From positions 1 to 47,550 of the IMG/VR virus record IMGVR_UViG_3300021495_000009: a stretch of DNA of 47,550 nucleotides, one strand, 5' to 3'. Below are positions 45,551 through 47,550 of this stretch, piece after piece. Both the position numbers and the translations under genes were made by a program. This DNA is from a virus. Positions within the stretch are counted from its first letter, which is position 1; every line of letters begins with the position of its first letter. Under the pieces are notes generated by a model, which worked only from the letters and a program-made list of their open reading frames with translations, ran no database searches and had not been told where the DNA came from.

Positions 45551-47550
45551 TTGGCAAGAGGTGGCTACGATGTAAGTATAACTATAACCACTCAATGGAG
45601 GGAGGGTGGCAAACCACCTTCCCCTCAAAAAATTGAAAGAATTAAAAAACCCATTCGGGATTTAAATACTGAAATTCGCAAACAACAAGGATTATTATCC
45701 AAACTTTATAATAACTGGAAAAGCACCTTTGCTGTTTTTGCTGCTGGTTACGCAACCGTGGTGCTCTTCTTATCAGTTATGAGAGCACTTAAAAATGAAT
45801 TTCTTTTAGGATTTAAGGCAATAGAAGAATATAGGCAAAGTGTAATTTCTTTGAGTGCTACTACAATGATGTTTATAAAAACAACTGGAGATTTGTCTAA
45901 AGATTGGGAAGCAGCCGTAGGATATGCTAAACAATTAGCCCAAAAAGCCGAGGAGTTGGATGTTATTTTTACAGGAACTGCAAAAGAACTTCTCTTGGCT
46001 GCTAGAGCTTTGACAACTATGGGTATAGAAATTGATACCAGTAATAAAAAACAGCTACAATCTTGGGTTGCACTTGCTGAAGCTGCAAAGGCGGTAACAA
46101 CGGGAGCTAATAAGGAATTTCAAATAAGACAAGAAATACAAGCTTTATTAGAAGGACAAACTAGACAGGGTGCTACTCTTGCAAGAATTCTGGATAGACA
46201 ATTGAGAACAGTAGAAGGATATAAAGGAGGACTTAAAGAAGCCTTAGAAATTTGGAAAGCCAAGGGAACAGTGCTTGAAGAACTGAGCAAAAGGCTACAA
46301 GGTTTTAAACAAGCCCAAAAAGATATTAGGGATTTAATCTCCACTCAATGGGCAACCTTATCTACTATTAATCGCCGAGTGCTTAGACAAGGATTTTTGC
46401 CTGCTTATCATGAAATTAACGAGTTATTAAAGAAACAAGTAGATTATTATACCGATACAGAGCATGGATTAGATAGACAAAGAGATTTAGCTAACAGAAT
46501 TGCCCTTACTTGGATTAAGGTTAATGCAGCTCTAAAAGTAGGATATTTCTTATTAACAGCTACCATTGATTTAGTAGATAAGTTTTGGTTCAAGGAAGGA
46601 CGTTGGCAAAGAATTAAAGAAAAAGCAACTGAGTTTGCTGGTGGTTTAGCCATAATCTTTATGAAAATGTTAGGTAAGAGTGAAGAAGAAATAATAAAAT
46701 TTGTAGAGGATACTGAAGCTGCTTTAGGACGAATGCCCAAAACAACTCAAGGGGCTACAAAAGAACATTTATCTTATATAGAACAATTAGTTTCGGATGC
46801 AAAAAAATTCTGGACAGATTTATATGATACCTATGTCAAATTAGGAGTTGCAGCATATCAAAGAGATTTAGCTAATTTACAAAATACTGAAAAAGAACGA
46901 ATTGAATTGATAAAACGAAAACAACAGAAGCAAGAGGAAGGAATTAAAAAAGAAATAAGTAATATTCAAAAAATCCGTGATGTTTATAATGCTTTGTTAA
47001 TGGATTACGAGAGATATGAAAGCCAAAAAAAAGAAATTTCTCAAGAAATGGCTACTGAAAAATTAAGAATTGAGGCTAAGCTTACAGGTAGCTTAGAAGA
47101 CCAATATAAATATCGCATGAAACAAGTAGAAGAATGGGAAACTCAAAAATGGAACAGAGTTTTATCTATCAATAGCGCAATGTGGAGAAAAATAACCAGC
47201 GAAGAAAATAAAATTAGAGCACAAGCAGCTAAAGAAGGCAGGACTACAATTGAGCAATTATATTTAGATGAATTATATAAACTTGATGAATTAGCAGGAA
47301 TGAAAATTCAGATTTTAAAAAGCACAGCCGAAAAAGAAATTGAGATAAGAAAAACAGTAGCAGAAAAACAGAAAGAGATTTATGATGATATATATACTCA
47401 TACTATAGATTTAGCACAAACTTTTCAAAATACGATTTCCGATGCTTTTGAAGGCATAGTCTTAGGAACACGCAAACTTTCAGATGTTTTTAAGGCCATG
47501 CGGGACGCCTTGGTGCGAGAGTTTGCAACGGGTTTAGCTGGAATGATTAC
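45551..47550 (+). CDS. Tape measure protein (partial)
   Basis: Frame open from TTG 45551 (after AGAGGTAGGACAA) to the window edge, at least 666 residues. An early hydrophobic stretch is followed by long amphipathic helices (SLSATTMMFIKTTGDLSKDW, then KIQKLE-like coiled coils). The segment SDAFEGIVLGTRKLSDVFKA near the edge is typical of tape measure C-terminal parts. It sets tail length and is ejected with DNA. The C-terminus is missing. Confidence 0.88.
   Translation, partial: MARGGYDVSITITTQWREGGKPPSPQKIERIKKPIRDLNTEIRKQQGLLSKLYNNWKSTFAVFAAGYATVVLFLSVMRALKNEFLLGFKAIEEYRQSVISLSATTMMFIKTTGDLSKDWEAAVGYAKQLAQKAEELDVIFTGTAKELLLAARALTTMGIEIDTSNKKQLQSWVALAEAAKAVTTGANKEFQIRQEIQALLEGQTRQGATLARILDRQLRTVEGYKGGLKEALEIWKAKGTVLEELSKRLQGFKQAQKDIRDLISTQWATLSTINRRVLRQGFLPAYHEINELLKKQVDYYTDTEHGLDRQRDLANRIALTWIKVNAALKVGYFLLTATIDLVDKFWFKEGRWQRIKEKATEFAGGLAIIFMKMLGKSEEEIIKFVEDTEAALGRMPKTTQGATKEHLSYIEQLVSDAKKFWTDLYDTYVKLGVAAYQRDLANLQNTEKERIELIKRKQQKQEEGIKKEISNIQKIRDVYNALLMDYERYESQKKEISQEMATEKLRIEAKLTGSLEDQYKYRMKQVEEWETQKWNRVLSINSAMWRKITSEENKIRAQAAKEGRTTIEQLYLDELYKLDELAGMKIQILKSTAEKEIEIRKTVAEKQKEIYDDIYTHTIDLAQTFQNTISDAFEGIVLGTRKLSDVFKAMRDALVREFATGLAGMI

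Noticed and set aside
1-47550. Integrase, attP, lysis cassette or repressor of cI type
   Set aside because: None is visible on either strand, so lysogeny cannot be claimed from this window.
44818-47550. Contractile-tail (myovirus) module
   Set aside because: No sheath-like gene lies between the neck and tube genes; tube is followed directly by chaperones and tape measure.

Overview
The window is a segment of a tailed-phage genome, or of a prophage or proviral contig, from a low-GC bacterial host. Shine-Dalgarno sites of the AGGAGG type, TTG and GTG starts, sigma70-like TTGACA-N17-TATAAT promoters and U-tailed hairpin terminators all point to bacterial expression. Genes are short, tightly packed and often overlap by ATGA. 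No integrase, lysis gene, tRNA or host flanking gene is visible. Both ends are cut inside genes, a P-loop ATPase at the left and the tape measure protein at the right.

Left part (1-28000), almost all on the minus strand: an early and replication region of many small orphan proteins around a recognisable core. The core is a partial helicase-like P-loop ATPase, a ribbon-helix-helix regulator, a winged-helix replication initiator, a PD-(D/E)XK nuclease, a ParB-like/MT-A70 methyltransferase fusion, RecT with a coiled-coil partner, a Cas4/RecB-type exonuclease, YopX-like proteins and a nucleotidyltransferase-fold protein. Several minus-strand promoters are excellent sigma70 matches; four share a motif inside the spacer. 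Two non-coding zones (about 19.3-20.4 kb and 20.95-21.54 kb) each carry a promoter, an AT-rich stretch and an array of degenerate 37-bp tandem repeats. A structured leader with interlocked stems precedes the ParB-methyltransferase gene. The right end of this region (22-28 kb) is rich in paralogues and duplications.

Right part (28200-47550), plus strand: a late packaging and morphogenesis module. Order: short basic protein, large terminase, coiled-coil membrane protein, portal, a 1677-residue multidomain protein, a Com-like zinc ribbon, a protease-scaffold-capsid fusion, a capsid-associated beta protein, a sulfotransferase-methyltransferase fusion, a GT9-type glycosyltransferase, a small beta protein, a gp10-like neck protein, a tail terminator-like protein, a small basic protein, the tail tube, a tail chaperone with a -1 frame extension, and the tape measure. 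No tail sheath is seen, so a siphovirus is most likely.

The most striking item is the 1677-residue protein between portal and capsid genes. In one chain it carries a PUA/ASCH-like segment, a metallo-beta-lactamase fold with a full metal-ligand set, a Pol-beta-type nucleotidyltransferase motif, an ATP-dependent DNA ligase core with OB fold, a NifX-like domain and one or two LigD-type 3'-phosphoesterase-like domains. This resembles a one-polypeptide DNA end-processing and joining machine inside a head module. Several genes appear broken by -1 shifts at homopolymer runs. Most look like one-base undercalls or natural lesions; the tail chaperone case is probably true programmed frameshifting.
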